Shown: positions 42,820 through 54,754 of the stretch, in pieces
How positions within the stretch are numbered: the stretch's first letter is position 1
Layout of the letters: the number at the start of each line of letters is the position of its first letter
Assembly (NCBI GenBank): GCA_008360955.1
Contig: LUCM01004796.1
Coordinates: 16,211-80,210 of the forward strand
DNA: 64,000 nucleotides
Direction of reading: 5' to 3'
Source of the DNA: Fasciolopsis buskii
Lineage: Eukaryota; Platyhelminthes; Trematoda; Plagiorchiida; Fasciolidae
The notes under the pieces: model-generated
The model's database searches: none
What the model saw: only the letters and a program-made list of their open reading frames with translations
Told to the model about the DNA's origin: nothing
Translations under genes and position numbers: made by a program

Positions 42820-44930
42820 ACAATTTGATAACAAGGAAAACAGTTCAGTAATTGTGGCTGTCACGGAAACATGGCCGAAAAAAGGTCAAGCTGCCGTCAT
42901 TCCGGGGGTTTATTCATTGTAAGCAAAGTGGAGTTGATGGCCCACACAGGTGAGGGGTTCCGCTGCTGGCGCTCAAAGTACACCCCATTGTATGCCCATT
43001 TTCTCCGAATGTGCGGGTCATCTTGTGCCGCTTTCATCTAGGTAGAGGACCTTTGGGAATAGTTTGCGCTTACAAGGCTGCTAAGGCGGATAGGGAAAAG
43101 GATTCTGCGCTGATGACGCTACTGCTGAACCCCATGAGCACATCAACGCGATTTACTCCTCAGGGGGAGTTTAATCTCCATGGCATCAGCTGGGTCGGCG
43201 AGAGCTTGTCTAGAAATAACAATGGCGATATATTCTTGGCACAGCACCACATCCGCAGCTTGACCCGTCAAGTTGAATTGACGACCAGATTTGGAGATGG
43301 ACAGCACCTATCAACGCCGGAACCAATTAAAACCAGATACGGCAGCGGCGTTTGGTCTGTGGCAATGGGGAACCACTGCATAAAAGCTTCGGCAGCGTGA
43401 ACAAATGGAGATAGCTGCAGAGCACGCCGCGCCAGATGCGAAACTCTTTGCACGTTTTGCCAGAATCGCCAAAGGGTATCTGATGAACGAAGCCTCAATT
43501 ATACGCGAGACCTCAGATAGCCTAAATGCATCAACCTTGGACACTTGAGCCGCAATATGAATTAGATTACTGCAGCTACTCGAAGCTTTTCCTCCCCTAC
43601 CGCTGCAGAAGAATAATCGGCATCCACCTTGGTGGAACCCAGGGCAGAAAGAGCGATTGAATCCCGAAGGATGTGCGCTCATTATGACGGCCATAATTCC
43701 TAAGGCGCCTAGACCACATACGGTAACTACAGGAAAGCAGACCGGGCGATGCAGCGAGACGTTAAATTTGAGTTTTAAAATCAATGAGCTTGGTATGCGA
43801 AGATAAGTCCCAAGAGGTTCTGTGTGTGTGCAGCCTAAAGAAACCGCACATGAATGTAGGGAAATTTTGTGGGTGGATCTGGCGGTACTTTAGCCATACG
43901 GAGAAGGATAGAGTCACAATGTTTCTCCCATTGTTTAAGAAAAGACAGCCACTTCCGTTACCACGGATGCAGAGAAACGGTATCTAACCTGGACAGATTA
44001 AACGCAGATTAAGAAATCTTCAGAAGGCTTTGAGAGTAATAAACAGGCACAGGTCACTAGGGCCAGAAGAAAATCACCCAGAAATTGTTCAGTCTGTCGT
44101 GGATGACTTTTTAACCGATCTCCACAGAGCGTCATTTATGCTGAGTACTTCCGGAGAACTGATGACTGGCTAGGGTAAGGGAAATAAGCACATCGGGTTT
44201 TAAGCGAAAGGCTGGAAACTACTGCCCGGTATGTGTGACGTCAGTATAGTGTGAATGCTTTGGGCGAATAGCTGGGGACCAGTTGTGCTTGGTAATTGCG
44301 AGCGACGAGCTTTTAGCGCACTAGGATTTCTCAAAAAAGGCCTGGCCTAAAGAATATTTTAATGTTTCTTGATGAAACGGCCTGCGGCATGAATGAAGGC
44401 TAATTATTCGACGTCTGTTGCCTAGACTAAAGCGAAGCTCTCGGATCTGCCAGTCACTTTCTACTGGACCGTAAACCAAAAGCCCTTGGTTTATTTAATC
44501 GGGCATCTTTACAGTTTGGGTGGGTAATTACGAGTCCGGGTCGGAAGGTGTTACAAGTTGAGTACACCAGAGCTCTGCGCTCGGACCTTTCGTTGCTTTT
44601 ATTTATGAATGAACTGACCCAGATTATGGTTAGCCCCATTAATGCGTTTTCCAATGTTTTACAGGTTGCTGGAGAAGGGCCGACCCGGGATATTGAAGCG
44701 GTCGACGAGTAGCCGGCTCGACGGGATCTGTCACTAAATCCTAACAAATATCAGCTGGTGACCGCAAACGTAGACCGATCCAGTAACTGTCGGCCGCACG
44801 CCTGCCAGAAATCAAGGGCTGGAGGTTCTCGTAGCGCATGACTTTCAACCTTTGGTGCAATGACAGGTGGCGGAAAACAAGTCCAAGGGATTATTGACAA
44901 GAGGTCCTTCGATGGCATCATGCCCATGTA
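42820..44930 (+). mobile_element. CR1/Jockey-like LINE, endonuclease and RT, degenerate
   Basis: The APE-type endonuclease start is seen as SVIVAVTETW at 42845-42874 with its catalytic Glu, followed by VIPGVYSL. The central nuclease blocks are near 43050-43330 (GIVCAYKA..., then GEFNLHGISW for GDFN.P.I.W, and TTRFGDGQ). RT motif A appears as FDVCCLD-SEALG from 44407, where the catalytic Asp of AFD is lost. LLFMNELTQIM near 44590-44625 matches the LLF..Y.NDL block, and PARRDLSLNPNKYQLV near 44710-44760 matches W...W.L..N..KC. The YADD box is unrecognisable. Domain order and about 1.9 kb length fit one CR1-like ORF2. Confidence 0.76.
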
Positions 44931-45685
44931 CAACTTCCAAGTAGGTCCTCTCCTTTATTACTCTGTATAATCTTAAGCTTCGGACTACCATAAGAAAACA
45001 GATTGCGTAAAAATGGACCAAATCCTAACAGTGAGGATGGTGGCTGAGCAGCAAGGACAGGGTTATGCTTAAAGACGTCAGAAAATGGAGACTACTCGAT
45101 GAGAGGTTAAAGAAACAGAGGGTACTTAATACGGGCTTTTAAGGTTGTAAGGGACCCAATAGGGCCAGATGCTAGCGGCCATTTTGAATTATCCCCACGT
45201 GTAGCAAATAGGGGTATGGACTAAGGCACCAGAGAATTCCGCGTAGGCTAGAACCAAGGGCCCGATTTTACAATAATCGGTGGTGCCAGTCTGGAAAAAA
45301 CTTCCAAAGATGGCCACTCGTTTCACGCCAGTTGTAGCTTTTGAACGATATGTAGATATAAGCTGAGGAACAATATTACCGGAATAAGGAACATGATTTG
45401 GGCGAGGGGATAGGGTCTCCATTTTTATCCTTGTAAGTATGAGTGTAACGTGTGGCTAAGGATATGCATGCACAAGATGGCGCTTCAAAGTCCTTGCTTT
45501 TTAGGAAACGGTTAACTTCAAATCCCATACCCTGCCTAAATCCAAAAACTCGGCTACAGCAAACTGATTTAAATGACTGTTTGACCGTTGTGGTCACATG
45601 CCATATGCAAACTGAATTGAACTAAACTGAACCGCTATATCAACCTCCACCTGCAGCCATTCACGAAATTACAAATACAGACAGG
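44931..45685. other. Interval inside or after the CR1-like LINE
   Basis: Spacing suggests this is the region between RT and C-terminal tail of the same LINE, possibly interrupted by an insertion around 45180-45640. No motif identified. Confidence 0.4.
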
Positions 45686-45689
45686 ACCA

Positions 45690-45800
45690 ACAGCCTCACT
45701 GGTAAACAATGCAATAGTGCAATCTTTAAGCCCGCGCTATGCAAACCCCATGATCGACCGCAATTGGAGTACTGCCCAGTAATTCTTTAGACAAGCCCAT
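45690..45800 (+). mobile_element. Possible 3' tail of the CR1-like LINE
   Basis: Residues LCKPHDRPQLEYCP fit the LYK..VRPHLEYC block found near the C-terminus of CR1/Jockey proteins. The short match lies in the expected direction about 0.8 kb after the RT remnant. Confidence 0.4.
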
Positions 45801-48800
45801 TGCCGGTCCTATCGTAAGGGCAAAATTGCGACCGGAGTACGCTAATAATATTTGCGGTCCCACAACAATCCGTAATTGCGGAAGACTGTTTGATCCCTTC
45901 TGTCCTGGTCTGCTGTGCCTTGGTCGCTTCAACCTGAACTTCACATTCATTTAAAAAATCCACATGGCTTCGTGATGCACAGCTGAAAAACATCGGAGTC
46001 TCAAGAAAGTCCTTTTCCCTTCTCAAAAATTAACCATTGTCCCTTGCAACAATGAAACGCAAAATTTTTCGAATGCGAGTTTTCCACAAATGTCTGATCG
46101 GCTTTTGGAACGGGCTACTAAACCCTGGCTTCTCCTGCCAGGCTATAACATAGCTTATTAGTATCTTGTCCAACTTCCTCGAAGTATTCTCTTTCGTCAG
46201 CTTAACGCGGACCAATAAAATTCTAAGCCAAGCCTTCAAAAGAAATCCAGGCATCAGCCTGTTTGAAATTAGGGTCGCAATACTATGCCACTGTACGCCA
46301 GCTTACTTCTAACCCGCTACCCCCTTGCAGCAAGGCCATTGTGTCTCTGTCGTCATCCATCATATTCTCCCTGAATCGTTACTAGATACCACAATTTTTA
46401 TATGTACTACATCATAAGACCCCAAAGTGGTTTAGCTAACCCTTCTTTGCTCGACGTTCAAATGAATATAATAGCAGACAAATTCAGAACGTAAATTCTT
46501 TGTTTTTTACCTTGATACTCCTCTATTCACTTCTGTTGCAGTAAACCCACCACAGCTGTCAAGGAAGTCCTATCCTAATAGCCAGATACATTTACGAGTG
46601 TTTATGTATACATGCACCCATAATTGTGTCAGCACTTAGAGCCTCCCGTTACCTTCAGGCTAACACCCTGACGTTCCCATCATTCATTTGACCGGGAATA
46701 AGCATTGCTACCGTTGAGCTGCGGTTCTTAGCCCTGTCTCCTAATATATGCGGCGTTTTACTACTTTCCATGGATGCAAAGAAGAGCAGGCGCAAACATG
46801 CTTCAAGCGGATGCTGCAGGCCACGATGGTAACATTTCTTAAGATCAGCTCCAGGTTGTCTTTAACATGCCAGCTCGACCTGACAATTTTCCCCGATACC
46901 TGCCGCCGATGTTTGCGTACTCCAACCAGTTTCATCTTTGACTGCATACCCAAATTTATTGATTGGTTTCCTTATCTAAATCAGCTATCAGCTCTCTTTT
47001 CCTATTTCTGAGTATTCACGCAATTTGTCCTTTTCTTCACTGTCTTTTTATAGATGTACTAGTGGCACCTGCTGGAAGTCCACATTGCTATAGACTTTTT
47101 AAGGTTTATACTAGGTATATTCTCCAAATGCACTTGTTTTTCAGATAAAACTCACCCAGACACTATTAACGTATCCTGTTCTCACCTTCCTTTCTATAGT
47201 GAATCCGACTATCACTCTCGCCGTTTGTTGTCAACAGTACCTCAACACACGGTTGTAGCGCAGCCGTTGGAACGGATGACATCGTTATAATCATGATGTC
47301 TCTAAGCGCATAGGCCAGTAGACACAAACTTCGCAGTGGTTAACACTCAGCTCCTAGTCCAAGCTTGTATCATGAAGTAATTGCAGTCGTAAATTTTCGA
47401 GCATTAAAGTTTTCATTTTCATTTGAATGCCTCATTCTGCTCGTGAAGTTTGCCCTGCATGCTTGGGAAGTCAAAGATATAACCAGCGCAATGCTATCTC
47501 CTCCAGATCCACGTGTATTCGTTTTATTGGCGCATTTGCGGTGTAATTTAACTCCCAGAGTGGTTAACAGACCAACAGCAGTCTCTGATAAGACCACGGC
47601 ACGTGGCCTTTTGGAGTATTTTTTGACCTGAATGCTGCAAACGCATGCCTATGCTCCACAAATAAGGAATCCATGAAAGTAAAATGGACCAATACGAAGC
47701 CTAATAGTTAGCATTTTGAATCAAGCACCGTCAAAATCAAACCAACCATCTTCTGACTTATTTTTTAATTACCACCTCCTCAAATGCCTCAAATGGACCC
47801 TGAAGAAATCAATCTAGCCCCGCTGGATGCACTAATTTGCCCACTTTTATGACGTGAACACCAAAACGACGGAAATGACAAATGACCTGGTGCATAACAG
47901 CATACAACTGGTTGCATGTATCGTCCTGTTTCAATTAGTGCGACGCTGATATGCCGGCCGTCGCCTCATATATTTGCGGCATGCATGAAATAATAACCTT
48001 TAATATAGCTTGACTAAACCTGCTTAAGTGAATTAAACTTACACTTGTTAGCCTTAGTTGTTCGTTTTTTCACTCTAAACCTTATGATTCTGTGAGCTTC
48101 TCAAAGGACAACGTCATACATTACTTTGCTCTGCTAACGATCCTAGATAACAATTTCTGGCACGCTGTCAGTTATAAAACTAGTCATCAGAGTTATGGTA
48201 TAATTTTGCTTAACGACTGTATCCGAATTAAACCATCACAGACAATTCGGGTTTATCAGTGATCTTTATATCCCTCTTGTACAAATCTGTTCAATACAGC
48301 CAGATTTGCTATTTCAACTTCTTTAATCAAGCCAGTACGTGCAAATCCGTGCTCCCCAAGCAAGCTTTTCCACTGGTCTCATCATGCCATTATAAATTTT
48401 CATCTGATTCCTTGCAAACTCAACTGGAAATTCTCATATATCATCAGAAAACTGTCAAACTGCCTTCGCTAAGTCTAGCTGTTTTATCTTCTCTGTTCAC
48501 GGAAACCGTCACCCGGAACACCCTTTAATCTGTCTTTCTCTCTTTTTGACCCGCTTCTGCGCCCTCCTTTTGTCTGCTGCTCTTAGTTTCAAATCATTCC
48601 CATTTTCTGCCTTCAGCCAATTCAGTCCTGGAAACCAAACATTCCTGCAATGATTGCTTATTATTCTTTCGCCTCCATTGAAGTCAAGTCGTTGGAATAT
48701 CGCCAACTTGACTGCAGCGCCCACCCAAATGCATGTCATACAACTTCAGTCAAGAAGCAGAGCAGTTCAGATAATTCTCCTTATAATTTTTTAAACATTC

Positions 48801-51800
48801 CCCAACTCGCGCAATTACTAGTTTTAAAATCAATAAGTGCATTGTGCACTGTACAGTCCTAAGCCTATATTGCATGGTTTCCACCCAATATACAAGCTTT
48901 TGGTACCCATGCGTGCACCCGGGCCTCGCAAAATACCTCTTTGCCTCAGTGGGCCCTGAAGGACCCGCTCTCCGCCTAAACTTATTATAAAGCCCGGCCC
49001 TCATACACTGGTATGAGTAACACAGAGTGTGCCGTCGATGGGCAGCTGACTCACGCAAAACGTTTTTGTTACTCTATATCATGCAGAAATTTCGCCATTC
49101 CCTCGTCCAAGACGGCCGATAAACTTGCGGATATCAGAAAGCGGGTCAGTTTTAGCCCCAGAAGTCTCACGGTGTTCGTAAGCTTATCCTGAACATTCAT
49201 CTGCCAACGGGCTCAAAAACTTAGGTATTTCACCAGATCGTGAACGACAACATTCGACCTTAGGATTTCTACTTTCGCTGTAACTCAACACTGACTTATC
49301 GTTCATCGTAATATGTGTAGTCAGTGACGTTCCGTGCCATTTTCATTGAACTGCGATTTTCCTTTGCAGCGCCAGTGTTCTAGTTCTCGATGTTCGCGGC
49401 AGATTTAACTATCTTTCAAGGCATCCTACTCATCGCAAACCTTAGATCAGATTGGATATTCTGCGCAAGTTTTTCTTTGCAGTCATTTTCCCTTCGGGCG
49501 ACCGCCGCATTTAAGTGCAGCCATAAATTTCTGCCGAGCAGCACTCGCAAATTGTGATGAGAATTCAGTCTCCTGCTTTCTACTTTACGAATTTTTGCAC
49601 GAATGCAGCTAAACAAGCAGTGCTAATGCTCTTGTTGCCACTTTGGTACAATGCAAAATTAATTGATTCGTGTCAAATAACCGATTGCCTTTGCTCTAAC
49701 ACACGGGGATTAGAGTCATATTTCCATTCCTATTAATTCTTGTCTTATACGCGCGTATTCTCAACAAAAATTATCCCGCTCTTCGCGTTACCTACATATG
49801 CAGCAGTTTGATCAAGCCTCGGAGTAAGCTCTTCGAAAACCAGGAAATATTCGTAATGATTTTATTGCTAGAAAATAGTGATTTTATTTCTAGGGATTTT
49901 GAGCTGCATTGCCCAAATCGTACGGCACTTTTGGCGGTGCGCACTTGAGCTTCCTGGGCTGAGTCATAACCGAAGGGCAAAAGACAAACTTCAGCACTTT
50001 ACAGGGATCGGCACCTCTTGCACCCGTTTTCGTTTTTCATTTGACCGTTTTCTCCGATTAAAAAACAAAAAGCACTGTATTTACATTAGATAATAACCTG
50101 GTACTGAGCAATGACCGGACGTGAAAACACCAAGTTTCCAGTTTGCACGTCAGATATTAATCAGGAACGGATAACCCAGTGCTTTACCGCAGGCAATCAA
50201 GGCATATGTCCTGTCTTTTGCAGGCATAGTTCTCTTGATTAATCACATTTTGGCTACATTTCAGGCCAACTGCTCAATATTAGGCATTTTGAGACTTCAG
50301 AAACAATTTGGAAACGTCGGTTTTCCAGAACCTCTACTCTGGTCTGCGAAATTTGGCGAGAGACCGGTGCTCCTAGCAACTGTTCCCCACACGACTCCAC
50401 CAGGCGTTGCCTCATTTGATTCCGCTTCTCCTTCTTCTTTTACAATCCCACTTTCATTTCTGGCCCAAGCTCGAGTTCACGAACCCAAAGTTGCTCAAAG
50501 CAAACCTCATGGATTAGCCCTACAGTTACACAATTCCCATCCCGTGTCACCACTTTCCCTGCTCAACGAACTGTGTTTCCAGATTTTTCGCCTTTTATAC
50601 TGCACCATATGCTGTCCAGTCTGGTTTTGACTCATCTCCATCCCGTTATCACGTCCATATTGAACTTCACGTCCACTATGTGGATTTCGGCCAACTGGGG
50701 CCACAGCCATTGACTTCCAGCCAAATTTTGCTCCCGTGATATGCAACTTTGATGCATTCAAACATGACATTACTCGCAGAGCATGACTGGTAATCAGCCA
50801 CAAGCAGACCTTTGCGAATCATGATCGAGCTTTGATTCAAAATTCGAAATTTCTTGCCCGGCAAATCACATTGTCTGTTATGATCTTCGAGCGGAATCAC
50901 ATTGCATTTTATGTTTGATTTCTGTTTTCCGTGACTGCAATGTGCCTTTCTTGCAATATTTTGATGTTGCTTTGCGCATGACTCTGGAAAATGGAGAATT
51001 ATACATTGTTATTATTCTTATTATTCAATCATTCACGCATCTTGTTATACCGTCAGAAGGAGCCCAAAAAGAACTATTAATTGTATAAAGAAAAAATAGT
51101 GGCCTTATTGTCAGGACTTGAAGGACTCCAACGATTCGGAAAGAAAGGGACGTTATTGTGCCCATTTTTGCCAAGGAAGTGCAGTTTGCAAGGAGGTCAT
51201 TGGTAGAGAGGCGAATTTTTAGCAAGCATGAAATTATGCAGCTTGCAAAACAAAAACTGTGTGGCGCTTTTTCAAGGCTGATAAACATTGAACATGGTTT
51301 TAGCTCAGTGCCTAGAGGTTTGATAGGTCTGCTGGTCTGAGGAACCCCACTGGATATGCGCCAATTTTGTGCAGAAAACCTTATTTGGACGGAGTGGCAG
51401 TGGGATATTATAACCATATGGACGGGCCGCAGGGGGCTTTTGCCGGTCTGCTGCAGTACCCTGAAAAGCACAAAAGCGTGTGGGTCTGCGGCTACCGGGA
51501 ATTTGCCCTAACCCATTTATGAGAAGCAAAGAACCAGGTATTCCGCTGACGAGATCAAAAACCAACTAAAGGAATTTGTGTGCTCTGAAAGCATAAGGTC
51601 AGTGGCTTCTGCGAGAACAATGGGAGGGAACTTCAACCAGAAATTACCGGTACCTGCGTTGGCAAGTTTGCACAGTCGTCCTCTGAGAGTTTTGGGAGCA
51701 CAGAGGAGGTATAAGACTGAAAGATACAACATAATGGCTGTTCCCACGGAATCAAGTGATTTCGTCGGGTGGCAAAGTTACTCTAATGTTGTTGCTGTAA

Positions 51801-52600
51801 AGAGTATCAACAAATCATAAGTCTTGTTATCTGTAGACAAGCCAAGAGGTTTCCAGATGAATAGCAGATAAACTCCATATTGGTGTTTTCTAACATCCTT
51901 TGTTATTCGACACTTTTCGCCTTCCCTTCAACTAGATATTTGGGCTAACAAATTGTCATTAATGCTGTCGTGCTGCCTTATTACACTGTTTTTGTCTTCT
52001 GATTATGACTTCCAGATCGGGTGTAAAATTTTAGATAGGAGGTGCACGTTTAAACCTAAGAGAACGAACCAACTAATGATTGATTCCTGAAGGCCGGACA
52101 GGCCACCGAGAGACCGCCTAACCTTTAGTTCAAACTCGATGGAAACACGGCTGCTTTTCCAAGGAAGGAAAGTTGGCAGACTTCATACAACGGCTTTTGT
52201 TTTGCTAGCGGTTCCGGGAAGCAGGAGGCCATCACTATTTGTTAGCGTCTGTTGAACGTCATTTGCTGAAGCTGAAATTCCTAACGAGGAACCTAACCAG
52301 TGACTAACCAAAAGGATTTCCCGATTCAGAGGTAGCCAAATTCAACACAGTGACACTAGAGACGGGCAGTGTCAGGGGATCGATGAATGGGTGATTCGAT
52401 TCGATCTGCTCAACCCGTGGAAGCAAAGATTTGTTGTCAGTTAAAATGCAAGAAGAAAATTACATTTATTTGTGCGCCAGAATAACATTTATAACTGTTC
52501 GATAATTCTCAAATACCATTGGAGGATTTGCCTAGAAAAAAGAAGGCAGTTTAGATTTCACCAAACAACATGGTACTAAGACGTACGCTAAATAAGGGGT
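45801..52600. other. No recognisable gene
   Basis: About 6.8 kb without an identified gene, mostly pyrimidine-rich on + between 46.3 and 50.6 kb. Longest frames are 50235-50630 (+, 131 codons, Ser/Leu/Pro-rich) and 51025-51471 (-, 148 codons); neither shows a domain. A degenerate tRNA-like A box lies near 47251. Confidence 0.55.
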
Positions 52601-53119
52601 ATGCCGAGATTAGCCTGTTATCTTGGGGTAAGCGTTATTGCTAATAAAACGACTTTTCAAGGGTATGAAAGGGCATCGTGGGCACAAAATTCATTTTTCC
52701 TTGAGGGGCAATTGTTTTTCAGATTTTGCGAAATTGTGCAAGTATATAGAAGACAGGCCTTTAGGAAATCACCGGTACAGGAGGAAATATTGTCAGGATC
52801 GGTGCAGCCATTAGGGGTAACGGAGAAGAACAGTGGAAGCCCTATATTAAAATGGGGGCGGAAGCAGTATATTCATTTATCCAAGAAAAAAGACGAAAAC
52901 CGTTTTGAAGTGCCAAATAGCAGGAGAGTAATAAAGAAGCATGGAAAACCGTTTCCTGAGAACATAAGTACAGGGAATGTGACTAGTACTGAAGAAGAAA
53001 ATAAGGAGCGTTTAATACCCTACAGAAAATGTCCAACCCTAGGAAGTCATTATGTGGCTAAAGAGGTTTTGTATTCTTCCTACTGCGCTCAGAATTCAAA
53101 GTATTTCCAATTACCCTAA
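52601..53119 (+). pseudogene. 172-codon open frame with a weak LTR-retrotransposon RT signature
   Basis: A long uninterrupted frame. Its middle reads KKKDENRFEVPNSRRVIKKH and then KPFPENI. This follows the first RT block of Gypsy elements (V-K-K-x-D-G-x-x-R-F-C-V-D-Y-R-x-L-N-x-x-T-x-x-D-x-x-P-L-P-R-I) in spacing and charge but lacks the D-Y-R-x-L-N core. No later RT block (PFGL, YxDD) was found downstream. Either a decayed Gypsy remnant or an unrelated basic protein. Confidence 0.33.
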
Positions 53120-53124
53120 AAATA

Positions 53125-54425
53125 GCCCTGATGTTCAGAGAAGAAACTACTGAGGAAATTCCAGTTACAACTTACTCCATATTTAAACGAGTAGAACTGA
53201 TATGTGATTGGCTTATTATTGCCCAACTATTATTTTAATCGCGAGCTGAGCACTCTCGGGCTGCAGAGGGGATGGAAGCAATTGTGACAGACATCATCCA
53301 GTAGGGAGTATTTCGGCACCCATAGATGGTTAATGCCTCTGACAAAGCCAAAAGGTCGTTATTTTCAAACAGTCTTGCGACAAAAAATGTCGGCTGTTGG
53401 TAACGGATCGGGGTGAGTACCAGCGTGATCTAAAAGGCAGACATTGTGTGTTCTTAGATGGTATATGCCGGCCTGGAGCCAGTTTAGTTTCACGGCTTGT
53501 CGAACATGCGTGACCTCAGCCAAACCTGGAAGGCAGACTCCAAATGCGGCAACGCTCCAAGCGCGCGGATCCAAAAGTAAGGAGCGCAGATCGATGGAAC
53601 TTTGGAAGTATTCCACATGAGGTTTGCTTGAGAGCAACAGTAACAACCGGGGCTTATCTAGAACCTTTCCGACGTAAGTATGACGGAACAGGCTCACGGT
53701 CGGATCCGTCCAGAAAGGGGGTTGAGGTAAAGTACTGGATTTATTGGTGCAGTCAGATGTCGCTTAGCACCGTAATCAGAGAGACGAAAGTATTTTACGC
53801 CTGGCCTAGGGTGTGGGTTTAAATAAGCATTATCCCGGTAATTTTTTGGCACCATAATTGGATGACTGGGGTCAATCTGGGCTCCATACAGAGGATTCCC
53901 ATGAAATCAACTGGTTGGTCTTGGCTTGGAATTAGTGACCAAAAAGGGATGCAAGATAAACCTGACGGTCCTAGGAAGATTGTTTTGCCAGAAAAATAGC
54001 ACTTAAATTTGAGGAGATGGGTCTTCAAACATTCTTTTGCCGTCCCTATTCGGGAAATATTGAGTCACAGGTCTGACGGATTAGAAATTCTTACTTATTC
54101 TCCATTGGTATTCAAGACAGCTTTGCTGTGCGGAGCCAGATTGAAAGGCTGATTTATGTGGTAAGGGAAGTTATTCGTACCTGGGAGTGTAAAAAATTGG
54201 AAGAGACTGGTGAATTAGAGCATTTATAGGCATGACTAAGACCCACTTAATTTTACTTCGTTTTTACTATGTCTGGTATTATTAGCCGTTGCTGCTCCTG
54301 TGATTATGGGGGGTTTCTGACAAGAAGAGCAAGATAGCATGGAAATGTGCAAACGGTGTGATCAAGACTCGAATCAACATTGTGAGGAGATCGCTAAGTT
54401 TATGTTTTGTGATTATTTTACGGTA
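53125..54425. other. No recognisable gene
   Basis: Purine-leaning spacer with overlapping frames of 70-110 codons on both strands near 53365-53822. No motif. Confidence 0.5.
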
Positions 54426-54429
54426 TTCT

Positions 54430-54750
54430 AGAATCGCACGGGCCGCCAGGATGGAGTCCATCCGGATAAGCTTTCTGAGCAGGTTGCCGGGGATATTCTA
54501 CAGACATGGGAGAACATAGTTCACTAATGAAGGCTCACTTGTTCTCGACTTTGCAAAAACTACTGACGGGTTGCCTCCAGGCAAAGCCATCTTCCTTTTT
54601 CATGAGACTGAGATTATCCACCAGGGAAATTTCTCATCTCTAACCAACCAGTCTTTGTTTTACTTGAGACGTATAGATTGGCTGACTCTTCTGTTTTTGA
54701 AAGGACCTCGTGAAAAAACAGGATTGCGGAGCTGGCAAAAGTGATGTAAG
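54430..54750 (+). mobile_element. CR1/Jockey-like LINE fragment upstream of RT motif A
   Basis: GRQDGVHPDKLSEQVAG near 54440-54490 fits the S/G-P-D-G-(I/V)-H-P-x-x-L-x-E block that opens CR1-type RTs. One frame over, GKAIFLFHETEI followed by QGNFSSLTNQS fits W-K-x-A-x-V-x-P-(I/V)-x-K ... N-(Y/F)-R-P-(I/V)-S-L-T. The order and distance are right. The catalytic blocks are missing. Confidence 0.45.
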
Positions 54751-54754
54751 CTTT

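Noticed and set aside
47251..47310. tRNA or SINE suggested by TAGCGCAGCCG and a GACATC/GATGTC stem
   Set aside because: No B box or acceptor stem follows, and the loop of the stem is 11 nt. Too degenerate to call.
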